DNA of 64,000 nt. It comes from an uncultured Bacteroidota bacterium (GTDB lineage Bacteria; Bacteroidota; Bacteroidia; 2-12-FULL-35-15). The notes under the pieces are model-generated. The model searched no databases and was not told the DNA's origin. It saw only the letters and a program-made list of their open reading frames with translations. Where the stretch lies: assembly GCA_903847205.1 (NCBI GenBank), contig CAINDA010000067.1, forward strand, positions 1 through 64,000, in the 5' to 3' direction. The position numbers and the translations under genes are program-made. Below are positions 51,487-61,558 of the stretch, in pieces; position 1 is the first letter of the stretch, and every line of letters begins with the position of its first letter.

Positions 51487-54400
51487 CTAAGCATCTAAAT
51501 CACCGTATTCGAGCTTGGTTCCTCTAAAATAAAAAGCTATGCGGGCAAACATAATAAAGAACGGTATGTACATTACGGCAGCAGGCAGTCCCAAATGTTT
51601 TAATATAATCTGTGATTTGCGTTTTAAGCGTTCTGAAATTAAATACATAGCAGGAACCAATAAAAGCGTTAAAAATGTTGCGAATGCCAAACCAAAAATC
51701 ATTGTCCATGATAAAGGTCCCCAGAACACAACACTGTCACCGCCAATATAAATATGCGGCTGGCCGTGTGCAAATAATGTTTCGAAATCAATATTAAAAC
51801 CTACTGCTAAGGGGAGCAGACCGAGTATTGCAGCTGTTGCTGTTAACACAACAGGAGTCATACGTGTTCGGCCGGCTTCTATAGTTGCATTCCACAAACT
51901 CATACCCTGCAGGCGCGACATTTCGGCAAACTCAATAAGCAGAATTCCGTTTCTTACAACCACACCGCCAAGAGCGATAATACCAACGCCGGTCATTACG
52001 ATGCTCATATTCATTTTAAAGAAAGCCGTTCCAAGCAAAACTCCGATGATGCTGAAAAATATTTCCGACAAAATAATCATAGGTTTACCCACTGAATTAA
52101 ACTGAAGCACGAGGATAAAAAACATCAGGCCTATTGAAACAAGCAAAGCTGTGCCAAGGAATGCTCCGGTCTCTTTCTGCTCTTCCTGTTGTCCTGTCAA
52201 ATCAATTTCAACTTTGCCCTGAGGTTTAAATAAGGCCACAGCTTTTTTTAGGTTTCCGACAACTTCATTTTCATTGAAGCCCGCGGATACGTTTGAAGAA
52301 AGTGTAATCACGCGTTTCTGCATTTTACGTTTTATGCCGTCGTAAGTATTGCTGTATTCAATGTCGCAGAATGCAGAGAGAGGAACACTTCGCAGGATGC
52401 CGCCCATATTCATATCACGGAAAGTGATTTTTAAATTTCGGATTGCTTCAATATTATTCCGCTGATCTAACTGATAACGGATTTGTATCGGGTATTCATC
52501 ATTCGCATCGCGGAATTTAGAAGGGCCGTCAATTCCGAAAACAGCATTCCTGATTTCCATTGCTATCTGTCCGGTTGAAATGCCTTCGCGGTTGGCGCGC
52601 TCCCTGTCGATATTAAAAACTATTTCAGGTTTGTTGCTTTCAAAGTCTGATTTTAAATTTTCAATACCTCCTATATTCTGCGCTTTCAAAAATTGTTTTA
52701 AGCGGTTAGAATTGTTTATCAGTTCAGTAAAATCATCACCTTTCACTTCAATATTAATAGGCTTTGAAAGGGGAGGGCCGGCCTGTTCCTGATTTACAGT
52801 AATTTCAGCACCAGGAATATTCCATTTCAAATTTTGCAGTTCTCTTAAATAATCGGTGGTGGATTTACCAACACGTTTATCAAAATCAACAAATGAAATT
52901 GCAATTTTTCCGCGGTTAGGATAATTGTTCTGATCCTGATCCCGCGGGTCTGTTGTTCCCCTGGTTACATTGGTGATGATTGACTTTACAGTTTTATTAG
53001 AATCGCCGAGTACTGCATTCACTTTCTTTTCGACCTGAAGCATTACAATGTTGGTTTTTGCAGGATCGGTTCCTACCGGCAGTTTCACATACACATAAAC
53101 AAAGTTAGGATCCCCTTGCGGGAAGAAAACTATTTTTGGACTGCGGGCAGCAAAAAACATAACAGAAATAAAAAACAAAATAAAGGTTCCGGCAAGAGCC
53201 AGTCCCGGCCGTTTCAAAAGTTTTGTTAATAGATTTGTATATTTTTGGCGGATGTAGGGCCATACTTTTGTTTGAAATTTGTCAATGATGCTGTGAAGAA
53301 CTAATTTATTCAATATATAAAATGCCAGGATAAACAAAGCTAAATTAGCGATTGCCGGATGTCCGCTGGAATGCAGTAGTAAAGCCAATACAATAAAAAT
53401 TATGCAGGTAACCAATGTGCCGCGCGACCATTTTTTTTCTGCATGATCATCAGGTTTATGAGGTTTCATAAAATCGACTGCAAATACCGGACTGATGATA
53501 TAAGCCACAAACAGTGATGCAAGCAGGGTTATAATAAGCGTAACCGGCAGATAAAACATAAATTTACCGATGATGCCTTTCCAGAATAATAAAGGAAGGA
53601 ATGGGGCCAGGGTAGTTAATGTTCCGCTGAGCACCGGCATAAACACTTCACCCACAGCCATTTTTGCGGATGTTTTTATATCCAGTTTTCCATTATCAAA
53701 AATCCGGTGCGTGTTCTCAATTACAACAATGGCGTCATCTACAACAATACCCAATGCTAATAAAAATGCGAAGAGCACAATCATATTCATGGTGTAGCTG
53801 AAACCAAAAGCACCGCCTGTTGCAGGCATTACTATAAATGCTATAAACATGGAAAGGGGCACTGATGCTGCCACAAACAAGGCATTTGTAACACCCATAA
53901 AAAACATCAGAATAAATGTTACAAGAATAAAACCAATGATAATGGTATTAATTAAATCGTGAAGAGTGCTTCTTGTTTTTTCGGATTGATCTCCGGTAAC
54001 AGTAATTTTTAAATCTTTAGGAAAAGTTTTTTCCTGCATGTCTTTAATAATTGCTGCTATTTTATCTGATGCCTCAATCAAATTTTCTCCTGCACGTTTT
54101 ACAACATTAAGTGTAATCACATTTTTCCCTTCAAGGCGTGCATAGCTCTCCTGTTCTTTGTTTCCGTCAATCACTTCTGCAAAATCTTTGAGATACAGCT
54201 TAGCTCCCGACTGTGAATTAATTACTAAATTTTTTATTTCATCAACCGTTTTAAATTCTGCTTTAATAGTCAGGTTGCGTTTCATCCCGTCAATGGGAAC
54301 CAATCCGCCGGAAATATTCAGGTTTTCAGATTTCATTGCACGGCCTATATCACCAAGAGTTAAATTGGCCGCCTGCAGTTTATACATGTCAACATTAATT

Positions 54401-54966
54401 TGAATTTCGCGTTCAAGATCGCCTACCATCACCACTTTGGTGATTTCTTTCATGGCTTCAATTCTGTCTTTCAGGTCGTCAGAATATTTTTTTAATTTAT
54501 TTAAATCCATGTCCCCTGCAATGTTCACATACATAATCGGTATTTCCGAAATGTTTACCTCCATTACGTTAGGCTGTGCTGTCAGGTCTTTTGGTAAGTC
54601 AGTCTGAGCTTTATCTATCGCGTCTTTTACTTTTTGTTTGGCAATAGGAACGTCAACACCGGTATTAAATTCAACCATTATTATTGAAAAATCCTGTAAT
54701 GAAGTGGAGTTAATTTTCTTTACTCCGGCAATTGATTTTAATTGTTTTTCAATCGGCTTAGTAACCAGGTTTTCAATGTTTGTAGGGGAGTTACCCGCAT
54801 ATACTGTATTTATATATATGGTAGGAATAATTATATCCGGGAAACTTTCTTTTGGGATACTGTTGTATGAAAATACTCCAGCTAATGCGATTATGATGGT
54901 AAGCACATAAACACTGATTTTATTATCAATTGCCCAGCTTGATGGTTTAAATTCTTTGAAGTTCAT
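51487..54966 (-). CDS. RND-family efflux pump, inner-membrane transporter
   Basis: 1159 residues, slightly longer than AcrB. The N-terminus is ISVYVLTIIIALAGVFSYNSIPKESFPD. The proton relay is in LALGIVVDDAIVVIENTHRIFDNG, with the paired aspartates. Two large periplasmic loops carry the expected porter motifs. An extra hydrophobic insertion of about 60 residues lies near residue 510-580 (TLVTCIIFIVLALLLHSSG...LALFILAFYILNKLV), adding perhaps two helices. It pumps toxic compounds or metabolites outward with proton entry; the substrate is unknown. Follows the adaptor and channel genes in the order TetR-TolC-adaptor-pump. Confidence 0.94.
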   Translation of the reverse strand: MNFKEFKPSSWAIDNKISVYVLTIIIALAGVFSYNSIPKESFPDIIIPTIYINTVYAGNSPTNIENLVTKPIEKQLKSIAGVKKINSTSLQDFSIIMVEFNTGVDVPIAKQKVKDAIDKAQTDLPKDLTAQPNVMEVNISEIPIMYVNIAGDMDLNKLKKYSDDLKDRIEAMKEITKVVMVGDLEREIQINVDMYKLQAANLTLGDIGRAMKSENLNISGGLVPIDGMKRNLTIKAEFKTVDEIKNLVINSQSGAKLYLKDFAEVIDGNKEQESYARLEGKNVITLNVVKRAGENLIEASDKIAAIIKDMQEKTFPKDLKITVTGDQSEKTRSTLHDLINTIIIGFILVTFILMFFMGVTNALFVAASVPLSMFIAFIVMPATGGAFGFSYTMNMIVLFAFLLALGIVVDDAIVVIENTHRIFDNGKLDIKTSAKMAVGEVFMPVLSGTLTTLAPFLPLLFWKGIIGKFMFYLPVTLIITLLASLFVAYIISPVFAVDFMKPHKPDDHAEKKWSRGTLVTCIIFIVLALLLHSSGHPAIANLALFILAFYILNKLVLHSIIDKFQTKVWPYIRQKYTNLLTKLLKRPGLALAGTFILFFISVMFFAARSPKIVFFPQGDPNFVYVYVKLPVGTDPAKTNIVMLQVEKKVNAVLGDSNKTVKSIITNVTRGTTDPRDQDQNNYPNRGKIAISFVDFDKRVGKSTTDYLRELQNLKWNIPGAEITVNQEQAGPPLSKPINIEVKGDDFTELINNSNRLKQFLKAQNIGGIENLKSDFESNKPEIVFNIDRERANREGISTGQIAMEIRNAVFGIDGPSKFRDANDEYPIQIRYQLDQRNNIEAIRNLKITFRDMNMGGILRSVPLSAFCDIEYSNTYDGIKRKMQKRVITLSSNVSAGFNENEVVGNLKKAVALFKPQGKVEIDLTGQQEEQKETGAFLGTALLVSIGLMFFILVLQFNSVGKPMIILSEIFFSIIGVLLGTAFFKMNMSIVMTGVGIIALGGVVVRNGILLIEFAEMSRLQGMSLWNATIEAGRTRMTPVVLTATAAILGLLPLAVGFNIDFETLFAHGQPHIYIGGDSVVFWGPLSWTMIFGLAFATFLTLLLVPAMYLISERLKRKSQIILKHLGLPAAVMYIPFFIMFARIAFYFRGTKLEYGDLDA

Positions 54967-54982
54967 AGTATAATTTTTTTTA

Positions 54983-55010
54983 CCGCTAAGACGCAGAGAC
55001 GCAAAGCTTT
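54983..55010. repeat. Dispersed-type repeat in the RND operon spacer
   Basis: ACCGCTAAGACGCAGAGACG continued by CAAAG lies between the adaptor and the pump. Very similar strings built from GACGCAAAG are commonly seen as intergenic repeats in Bacteroidota; copy number here is unknown. Confidence 0.4.
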
Positions 55011-55056
55011 TTTAATTTTTTTACTGTTATCGGTATTTCCGGCCTATAAGTAATTT

Positions 55057-56163
55057 TTATTTTTTATAAATTATTGCGTCGCCGTCATTCACCACATCGT
55101 AACCTGCAGTAACAATCAAATCGCCTTCTTTTAATCCGCTGGTAACTTCCGCTTTGCCGTTGTATTCTTTGCCGATAGTAATGATTTGTTTCTTAGCTTT
55201 ACCGCCTTCCGCCACCATTACAAATGATGCATTTGTTTCATCTTTTAACACTGTTCTTATTGGAACAATAATCACCGGTTTTGCAGATTTGTAATCGTTG
55301 ATATTAAGACGGGCAACCATATTAGGGTGGTATTCTTTCTGATTATCCAGAAGTACTTCCACGGTAAATGAACGGGTGCTGGTATTAATTGCACGGGAAG
55401 TATAATTCACTGTAGAAATTATAGAATCGTCGGTGTCGGGAAACCGTACAATCACTTCGCTGCCTTTTTTAATTTTTGATGCATAGCCTTCGGCCACATC
55501 TGCTTTAACTTTTAAGTTAGAAAAATTGATCACGCGGATTGAGGGCATACCGGGAGCTGCAAGCTGTCCTACTTTAATGTCCACTGCATCAACAGTGCCG
55601 TTTATAGGCGAAACAATTTTTGTCATTGAAAGTTGCTGCAGCAGTGCGGCCATTTTTTTCTCCATACTTTCTTTGTTTGTTTTTGCCTGCAGAAACTGTA
55701 TTTCAGTACCTATTTTTTGATCCCATAAATTCTTCTGTTTTTGAAATATTTGGTTTACCAAATCAGTATTTGTCTGCAGGTCAGCAATACTTTGATTAAT
55801 AGCGATGGCATCTGTTTCGGCAAGAACCTGTCCTTTGGTAACTGCATCGCCCACTTTCACATTTATTTTCACAATTGTTCCCGGCATTTCAGAGCTTATA
55901 CTTACATTTTCATCAGCATCAACCCTGCCTTGTATGTTGATATAGTTTTTGAATATTTCGGGCTTTAATATTTCAACTGCAACGGCAATACCGCTGACAG
56001 CAGAATCTGTTTTTGTATTTAAGGATGATTCCAACGCAGCAATTTTGACTTTTAATTCCACCTCCTGCTTTTTTAGTTTTTCAAGTTCTGCTTTCGGATC
56101 GCCCGCTGAATGACATGCTGTGAGTATTAATGCAATGCCCGGTATAAGAAATATTTTTTTCAT
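55057..56163 (-). CDS. RND efflux periplasmic adaptor (membrane fusion protein), lipoprotein
   Basis: 368 residues. The signal peptide ends at a lipobox (ILTACHS), so it is lipid-anchored. A short coiled coil at ~25-55 precedes the barrel-sandwich hybrid: INIQGRVDADENVSISSEMPGTIVKINVKVGDAVTKGQVLAE, seen in pieces at ~75-115, and SPINGTVDAVDIKVGQLAAPG. A helical hairpin lies between. It links the pump to the outer-membrane channel gene next to it. Confidence 0.93.
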   Translation of the reverse strand: MKKIFLIPGIALILTACHSAGDPKAELEKLKKQEVELKVKIAALESSLNTKTDSAVSGIAVAVEILKPEIFKNYINIQGRVDADENVSISSEMPGTIVKINVKVGDAVTKGQVLAETDAIAINQSIADLQTNTDLVNQIFQKQKNLWDQKIGTEIQFLQAKTNKESMEKKMAALLQQLSMTKIVSPINGTVDAVDIKVGQLAAPGMPSIRVINFSNLKVKADVAEGYASKIKKGSEVIVRFPDTDDSIISTVNYTSRAINTSTRSFTVEVLLDNQKEYHPNMVARLNINDYKSAKPVIIVPIRTVLKDETNASFVMVAEGGKAKKQIITIGKEYNGKAEVTSGLKEGDLIVTAGYDVVNDGDAIIYKK

Positions 56164-56205
56164 TTTGTTATTTTATATAATTGAATTCTTATTTTTTCTG
56201 TTTTA

Positions 56206-57552
56206 TTATTTAAAATTTCCGTTTGCTTTATCAAAATCTATTTTAGCTTCAATAGCATTGTATAATGCATTATTATAATTGGTCTGTGATTCTTTCAATG
56301 CTGTTTGGGCCTCAATCATTCCAATATTAGAACCAATGCCCTGCTCATATTTCAGTTTAGATAAACGGTATACTTCTTCGGCAACAGCAATGTTTTTCTT
56401 TTGATTTTCGAGTGAGATGGATGCATTTTGAAGCATTGTCAATGAGGACATCAATTCAAGGTCGATAGATTTTTTAATAAAGTCGATATTGTTCTCCGCT
56501 TTTTGAAGCGAGAGTTTTGCCTGCTGATTTTTGGCGTTGCGCTGCAAGCCTGTAAAGAGGGGCATTACAATTTTCCCGCCAATCAATGCAGTAGGATACC
56601 AGGGCGTTTTAGAGTTAAAAATATCGAATTGAGAACGATAAGCGCTGCCTGTTAAACTGCCGTAGGCAAAGGCATTTGGGAGATAAGAAAAACGATTGCG
56701 TTTTAAATCAAGTTCGGCAAGTTTAAATTGTGTTAAAAATAAATCGTATTCTACACGTTTTGAATAATCAAATTTTTCGGCTGAAACATTTTCGGCTACA
56801 TCAAATTTTACATCGGCTAATTTATCTGTCAAAACAAGAGCGGCATTAATATCCATGCCCATTTGGTATTTCAGCAGATAATTTCCAAGCTTAAGCAGCC
56901 GCTGTATATTGTCCTGCTCTATCAGTAAATTGTTATAAGTAACTGTTAAGCGGTCGAAGTCAATTTTTTCAACAAAGCCGTTATCCAATAAGGCTTTTGT
57001 GTCATCCATTGCTTTTTTTATGCGCTCAATATTGGCATCCATTAAATGCATGCGTTCTTCACTTATCAATACTGTATAATACGCTTTACTCACCGTTACG
57101 GCAGTTTCAATGTGAGTCCGCTGTGATGCTTTTGCGGAAAGCTGTACATAAACTTTTGATGCCATTACACCTAAGAGATAATCGCCGCTGAAGAGCAGCT
57201 GGCTTGCATCAAATCCGGCGGTTGCCTGGTATTGGGTGCCGAATTTCACAGCAGCATAAGAGCCGGGACGGCCTCCGAAAAATTCGGCAGGTATTAGTGA
57301 AGTAGGGATTTCAAGAAAATCTTTTACATCAAAACTGGAGTTGATCTGCGGCATCCCCATTCCTAATACTTCTTTTACCTTTTGCTTTGCAAGGTCTTCG
57401 TCAATTGCAGCATTTTTTATATCGTGCTGATTTTGTGAAGCAAATTCAATTGCCTGCTTTACCGAAAAAGAATATCCCGCCGCTTCTTTTGTCTGAGCCC
57501 CGGCGCCGCCTGCAATTACCGTTAAACTAATTATAAATAAGACTTTTTTCAT
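56206..57552 (-). CDS. TolC-family outer-membrane channel
   Basis: 448 residues with signal peptide (MKKVLFIISLTVIAGGAGAQ). Typical TolC features: SFSVKQAIEFASQNQHDIKNA at the start of the mature protein, an internal duplication, long helices (ENNIDFIKKSIDLELMSSL) and YEQGIGSNIGMIEAQTALKESQTNYNNALY near the C-terminus. Forms the exit duct for the RND system encoded just downstream. Confidence 0.93.
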   Translation of the reverse strand: MKKVLFIISLTVIAGGAGAQTKEAAGYSFSVKQAIEFASQNQHDIKNAAIDEDLAKQKVKEVLGMGMPQINSSFDVKDFLEIPTSLIPAEFFGGRPGSYAAVKFGTQYQATAGFDASQLLFSGDYLLGVMASKVYVQLSAKASQRTHIETAVTVSKAYYTVLISEERMHLMDANIERIKKAMDDTKALLDNGFVEKIDFDRLTVTYNNLLIEQDNIQRLLKLGNYLLKYQMGMDINAALVLTDKLADVKFDVAENVSAEKFDYSKRVEYDLFLTQFKLAELDLKRNRFSYLPNAFAYGSLTGSAYRSQFDIFNSKTPWYPTALIGGKIVMPLFTGLQRNAKNQQAKLSLQKAENNIDFIKKSIDLELMSSLTMLQNASISLENQKKNIAVAEEVYRLSKLKYEQGIGSNIGMIEAQTALKESQTNYNNALYNAIEAKIDFDKANGNFK

Positions 57553-57669
57553 TTTATTTTATTTTCCTGCGAATTACGAATTTTAACCGAATTACGAATT
57601 TGTGCTGGAGTTTGTATATTATTACCAATTGCAATTGTTTTTTGCTATTTGCCTATTGCTGATTACCGG

Positions 57670-58284
57670 CTACTCCTCTTCCGAAAGCTCCTTGTATTTA
57701 TTAATCAATTTATGTCCTTTAAGGGTGCAGATGCCGTGTAAAAAATGATCGAGTAAAGCCAATTGTACGTCCACAATTTTATACTTATCAGGAGGAAAAG
57801 CCTGGGGGTTAAAACCCATTTCAACTTCTTCCATTCTTAGCCTTGCAATAATTTTTGTATTAATATCAGAGCGGACCAGCCCCTGCTTAATGCCGCGTTT
57901 AACCGAATCTTCCACCATGCGCTCAATACATTCTTCTTTAAATTGTTTAAATAATTTCCATGCGTTTGGATGATATTTTTGAAGGTCATAAAATAAATTC
58001 GGGTTCATCTGAGCAAACATATTTTCGAGATTTTTCATCATACCAAAAACCTCTTCGATAACATTTGCTGATTCTTTTTCAATCAGTTGAAATTCGCATT
58101 CGTTTTTTTTCAAACGCTCAGTAAGCAGCTTTTCCACCACTTCGTTTTTATCAGAATAAAACTGGTAAATGGTTTTTTTTGATATGCCCAGGTCTTTGGC
58201 AATATCATCCATGGTGATGCTTTTGATGCCATACTTAAAGAACAAATCTTCAGCACTTTTTAATATCCTGTCTTTAGTTTTCAT
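57670..58284 (-). CDS. TetR-family transcriptional regulator
   Basis: 204 residues from the ATG at 58284 (MKTKDRILKSAEDLFFKYG). The helix-turn-helix is SITMDDIAKDLGISKKTIYQFYSDKNEVV. The C-terminal ligand domain is diverse and includes MNPNLFYDLQKYHPNAWKLF. It is the first gene upstream of the efflux operon on the same strand, so it likely controls that operon. The form starting at 58308 adds eight residues and is less likely. Confidence 0.92.
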   Translation of the reverse strand: MKTKDRILKSAEDLFFKYGIKSITMDDIAKDLGISKKTIYQFYSDKNEVVEKLLTERLKKNECEFQLIEKESANVIEEVFGMMKNLENMFAQMNPNLFYDLQKYHPNAWKLFKQFKEECIERMVEDSVKRGIKQGLVRSDINTKIIARLRMEEVEMGFNPQAFPPDKYKIVDVQLALLDHFLHGICTLKGHKLINKYKELSEEE

Positions 58285-58767
58285 CTTGAGTTTGAAAAAT
58301 TCCGGCACAAAACTATGGAAACATTTTTCATTCCCAAAGTTTCCGTTGAAATAATTTTAATAATTTTTATTTGGATTGATAATCAGATAAATAGAAATGG
58401 CCGGGAAATTTAAAAATGACGAGCAAAAACATTTGGCAAAGATAAACTTTGGAAAGAGCCTGTTCAATTGGGTTCCAGGTGTTATGTCTGTAAAACGCTG
58501 CGTTCTTCACGTTTGGTAAAATTAAGTTGGAAACCAAGTACAAGATCCCTCGCAAAAGGCTCGGGATGACAAGGTCTTCAGCACATTTCGGCCTTCAAAG
58601 AATCAGGAGCACTGTTGAAATGATTTTAATAAAACATTGGCGGCTAACAGCAGTGCCGGATTAACTTTTTCAGGCATGTCGGCTTAGGAGACAAACACTA
58701 ATTATAAAGTGCTGTTATCAGAGAAAAAATTCGTTTTTTTGTATCCTCAAAAATTATCACAATTATT
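58285..58767. other. Intergenic region between tetR and asnS
   Basis: No gene supported. Around 58540-58580 GATCCCTCGC and GGCTCGGGATGACAAGG form an imperfect inverted pair of the kind seen in dispersed repeats. The divergent promoters for the TetR gene and asnS must lie here, but I could not pick them with confidence. Confidence 0.45.
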
Positions 58768-60210
58768 ATGGAAATTCTGAAAAGAACAAAAGTAAAAGAG
58801 CTGTTAAATTCAACGGCTTATGGTACTGAAGTAACGGTAAAAGGCTGGGTGCGTACATTCCGCAACAACCAGTTTATAGCAATTAACGACGGCTCAACAA
58901 TCAATAATATTCAGGCGGTGGTTGATTTTCAAAATACCGAAGAGTCGCTGTTAAAGCGCGTTACAACAGGCGCGGCAGTTTCGGTGACAGGGGAATTAAT
59001 TGAATCATCCGGGAAAGGGCAGAAAGTTGAAGTGAAAGTTAAATACCTGGAAATACTTGGCGACAGCGATGCAGAAAAATTTCCGCTGCAGCCTAAAAAA
59101 CACAGCTTAGAATTTTTACGCGAAATTGCGCACCTGCGCTTCCGCACTAATACATTTAATGCAGTTTTCAAAGTGCGCCATGCATTGGCTTTTGCGATAC
59201 ACCAGTTCTTTAACGACCGCGGATTTGTGTATCTGCACACCCCTGTTATTACTGCATCTGATGCAGAAGGCGCAGGAGAAATGTTCCGTGTTACCTCCCT
59301 TGATTTTGATAATCCCCCGCGTACCGAAGACGGCAAAGTAGATTTTAAGCAGGATTTTTTCGGTAAGTCCACTAACCTTACTGTTTCCGGGCAGTTGGAG
59401 GCTGAGCTGGGTGCAATGGCGTTGGGAGAAGTATATACTTTCGGTCCTACCTTCCGCGCAGAAAATTCAAATACAACCCGCCACCTTGCTGAGTTTTGGA
59501 TGATTGAACCTGAGGTCGCTTTCGCGGATTTGAATGATAATGCGGACTTAGCTCAAAATTTATTACAGTACGTAATTAAATATGCGCTAGATACCTGCCC
59601 CGATGAATTGGAGTTTCTGAAAACCCGTTTACTGGAAGAAGAAAAATTAAAACCTCAGGACGAGCGTTCTGAAATGGATCTGCTTACAAAACTTCATTTC
59701 TGCTCATCAAGCGACTTTGAAAGGCTTACCTATACTGAAGCAATTGAAATTTTAAGAAATTCAACTCCTAATAAAAAGAAAAAATTTAAATACCTGATTG
59801 ATAAGTGGGGCGCGGATTTACAGAGTGAACACGAGCGTTACCTTGTTGAGAAACATTTTAAAAAACCAGTTATTTTAACTGATTATCCGAAAGATATTAA
59901 ATCGTTTTACATGCGGCTGAATGATGACGGGATGACTGTACGCGCCATGGATATACTGTTTCCAGGCATCGGCGAAATAATCGGCGGGTCGCAGCGTGAA
60001 GAGCGTTTAGAATTTTTAGAAAACCGCATGAAAGAAATGAAAATTCCGGCGGATGAATTATACTGGTATTTAGATACTCGGAAATTCGGAACAGCTCCGC
60101 ATGCGGGATTTGGTTTAGGTTTTGAACGGTTGGTATTATTTGTAACAGGAATGACAAATATCCGTGATGTAATTCCTTTTCCAAGAGCGCCTAAGACTGC
60201 GGAGTTTTAA
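58768..60210 (+). CDS. asnS: Asparaginyl-tRNA synthetase
   Basis: 480 residues, class II enzyme that joins asparagine to tRNA-Asn. An N-terminal OB fold ([22 protein letters not shown]) binds the anticodon. Motif 2 is [25 protein letters not shown] and motif 3 is [27 protein letters not shown]. Normal length; ATG start. Confidence 0.97.
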   Translation: MEILKRTKVKELLNSTAYGTEVTVKGWVRTFRNNQFIAINDGSTINNIQAVVDFQNTEESLLKRVTTGAAVSVTGELIESSGKGQKVEVKVKYLEILGDSDAEKFPLQPKKHSLEFLREIAHLRFRTNTFNAVFKVRHALAFAIHQFFNDRGFVYLHTPVITASDAEGAGEMFRVTSLDFDNPPRTEDGKVDFKQDFFGKSTNLTVSGQLEAELGAMALGEVYTFGPTFRAENSNTTRHLAEFWMIEPEVAFADLNDNADLAQNLLQYVIKYALDTCPDELEFLKTRLLEEEKLKPQDERSEMDLLTKLHFCSSSDFERLTYTEAIEILRNSTPNKKKKFKYLIDKWGADLQSEHERYLVEKHFKKPVILTDYPKDIKSFYMRLNDDGMTVRAMDILFPGIGEIIGGSQREERLEFLENRMKEMKIPADELYWYLDTRKFGTAPHAGFGLGFERLVLFVTGMTNIRDVIPFPRAPKTAEF

Positions 60211-60212
60211 GC

Positions 60213-60250
60213 ACCTCTCCCTTAATCCCTCTCCACAGGAGAGGGGTGAA
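60213..60250. repeat. Pyrimidine-rich hairpin after asnS
   Basis: CACCTCTCCCTTAATCCC then TCTCCACAGGAGAGGGGTGA folds into a stem-loop and matches the element between nuoJ and nuoK. It may double as a terminator, though it has no T-run. Confidence 0.6.
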
Positions 60251-60338
60251 ATCTGGAAAATATAAAACGGGGAATAATAATAATAAAGTTTATAAAAAAG
60301 TTTCCCTCATCAATGAGAAGGGTTAGGAAGAAAACAAT

Positions 60339-61250
60339 ATGATGTCTGCTAAAACACTTCTTCAGCAATTACAGCAAGGCAATAAAAAAGTCTTGGCACG
60401 CTGTATTACCATTGTTGAAAATGAACTGGAAGGCAGCCAGGAAATTTTAACATCTCTTACATTTTCAAAGAACACGCCTGTTATCGGCATTACCGGGCCT
60501 CCTGGTGCCGGTAAAAGCACACTGATAAATGCGGTAATAAAAAAACTGTCAGACCAGGGAAAATCAATCGGCATAATTGCAATTGACCCAACATCTCCTT
60601 TTAATTTCGGTTCTTTATTAGGCGACAGGCTTCGCATGGCAGAACATTTTACAAACGAAAATGTGTTCATCCGATCTTTAGCAACGCGCGGTTCTCTGGG
60701 CGGACTGTCGGCTGCAATCATTGAAATTGTTGATGTAATGCGGGCATTTGGGTTTGATTATATTATTGTTGAAACAGTGGGAGTGGGGCAGAGTGAAGTG
60801 GAAATTGCCGGCCTGGCGGACACAACAGTGCTGGTGCTGGTTCCTGAATCGGGAGATGATGTGCAGGCGCTGAAATCGGGGGTAATGGAAATTGCAGATA
60901 TTTTTGTTGTGAATAAATCCGACAGGGAAGGTGCAAATACTTTTATGAAAAACATAATACAGCTGGTTCATTCAAAGCCTGCGGGCGATTGGCATATTCC
61001 TGTGATAAAAGCTTCGGCAATAAAAAACGAAGGCACCGCCGAATTAATTGAAGCCATTGAAAAGCATCAGCTCATCGGTGTAAATACAAAACGCCCTTAC
61101 CTAATGGCGGAGAAGGCTTACCGTTTAATTCAGAATTACAGGATGAAGGATGTTTCTAAAAAAAATCTGCAGCAGCAAATTGAAATTGAATTAAAAAAAA
61201 CTGATTTTAATTTGTATAGGTTTGTAGATAATTTGATTGGCAAGGCCTGA
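60339..61250 (+). CDS. meaB: Methylmalonyl-CoA mutase-associated GTPase
   Basis: 303 residues, G3E-type P-loop GTPase that protects and reloads B12-dependent methylmalonyl-CoA mutase. Walker A is GPPGAGKSTL at ~53-62. IIAIDPTSPFNFGSLLGDRLRM, FIRSLATRGSLGGLS, VETVGVGQSEVEIAGLADTT and the base-recognition motif NKSD follow. Often called ArgK in older annotation. Two adjacent ATGs (60339 and 60342) could both serve. The mutase genes are not in this window. Confidence 0.92.
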   Translation: MMSAKTLLQQLQQGNKKVLARCITIVENELEGSQEILTSLTFSKNTPVIGITGPPGAGKSTLINAVIKKLSDQGKSIGIIAIDPTSPFNFGSLLGDRLRMAEHFTNENVFIRSLATRGSLGGLSAAIIEIVDVMRAFGFDYIIVETVGVGQSEVEIAGLADTTVLVLVPESGDDVQALKSGVMEIADIFVVNKSDREGANTFMKNIIQLVHSKPAGDWHIPVIKASAIKNEGTAELIEAIEKHQLIGVNTKRPYLMAEKAYRLIQNYRMKDVSKKNLQQQIEIELKKTDFNLYRFVDNLIGKA

Positions 61251-61558
61251 TGGCTTAGAGAAAACAATTGATTTTATTCTTTTAGAATCCCGTAATAATT
61301 TATTCAAATCAATTGTTGGAACCAGCGTTCATGCGCAGGTCATGCTGAGCCTGTCGAAGTATGCGGACCTGCTCTCGCACACCCATCGACAGGCTCAGGG
61401 TGACGACACACAATTGAGATTATCAAAAAGTTGATTCATTTATTATTTCGTAAATTAGCATTCCGGATTTAAAAAATCCCACATTCATTTCTGCGGTGAG
61501 GGCAAATCTTTAACGAAAAAAATCTCTCCATGTACTGGATGATAAACAAAAATATATT
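61251..61558. other. meaB-dnaG spacer with an inverted repeat
   Basis: GTCATGCTGAGCCTGTCGA (61339-61357) and TCGACAGGCTCAGGGTGAC (61386-61404) are complementary at 17 of 19 positions across a 28-base loop. This is a familiar type of dispersed palindromic repeat. The remainder is AT-rich and would hold the dnaG leader. Confidence 0.65.
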
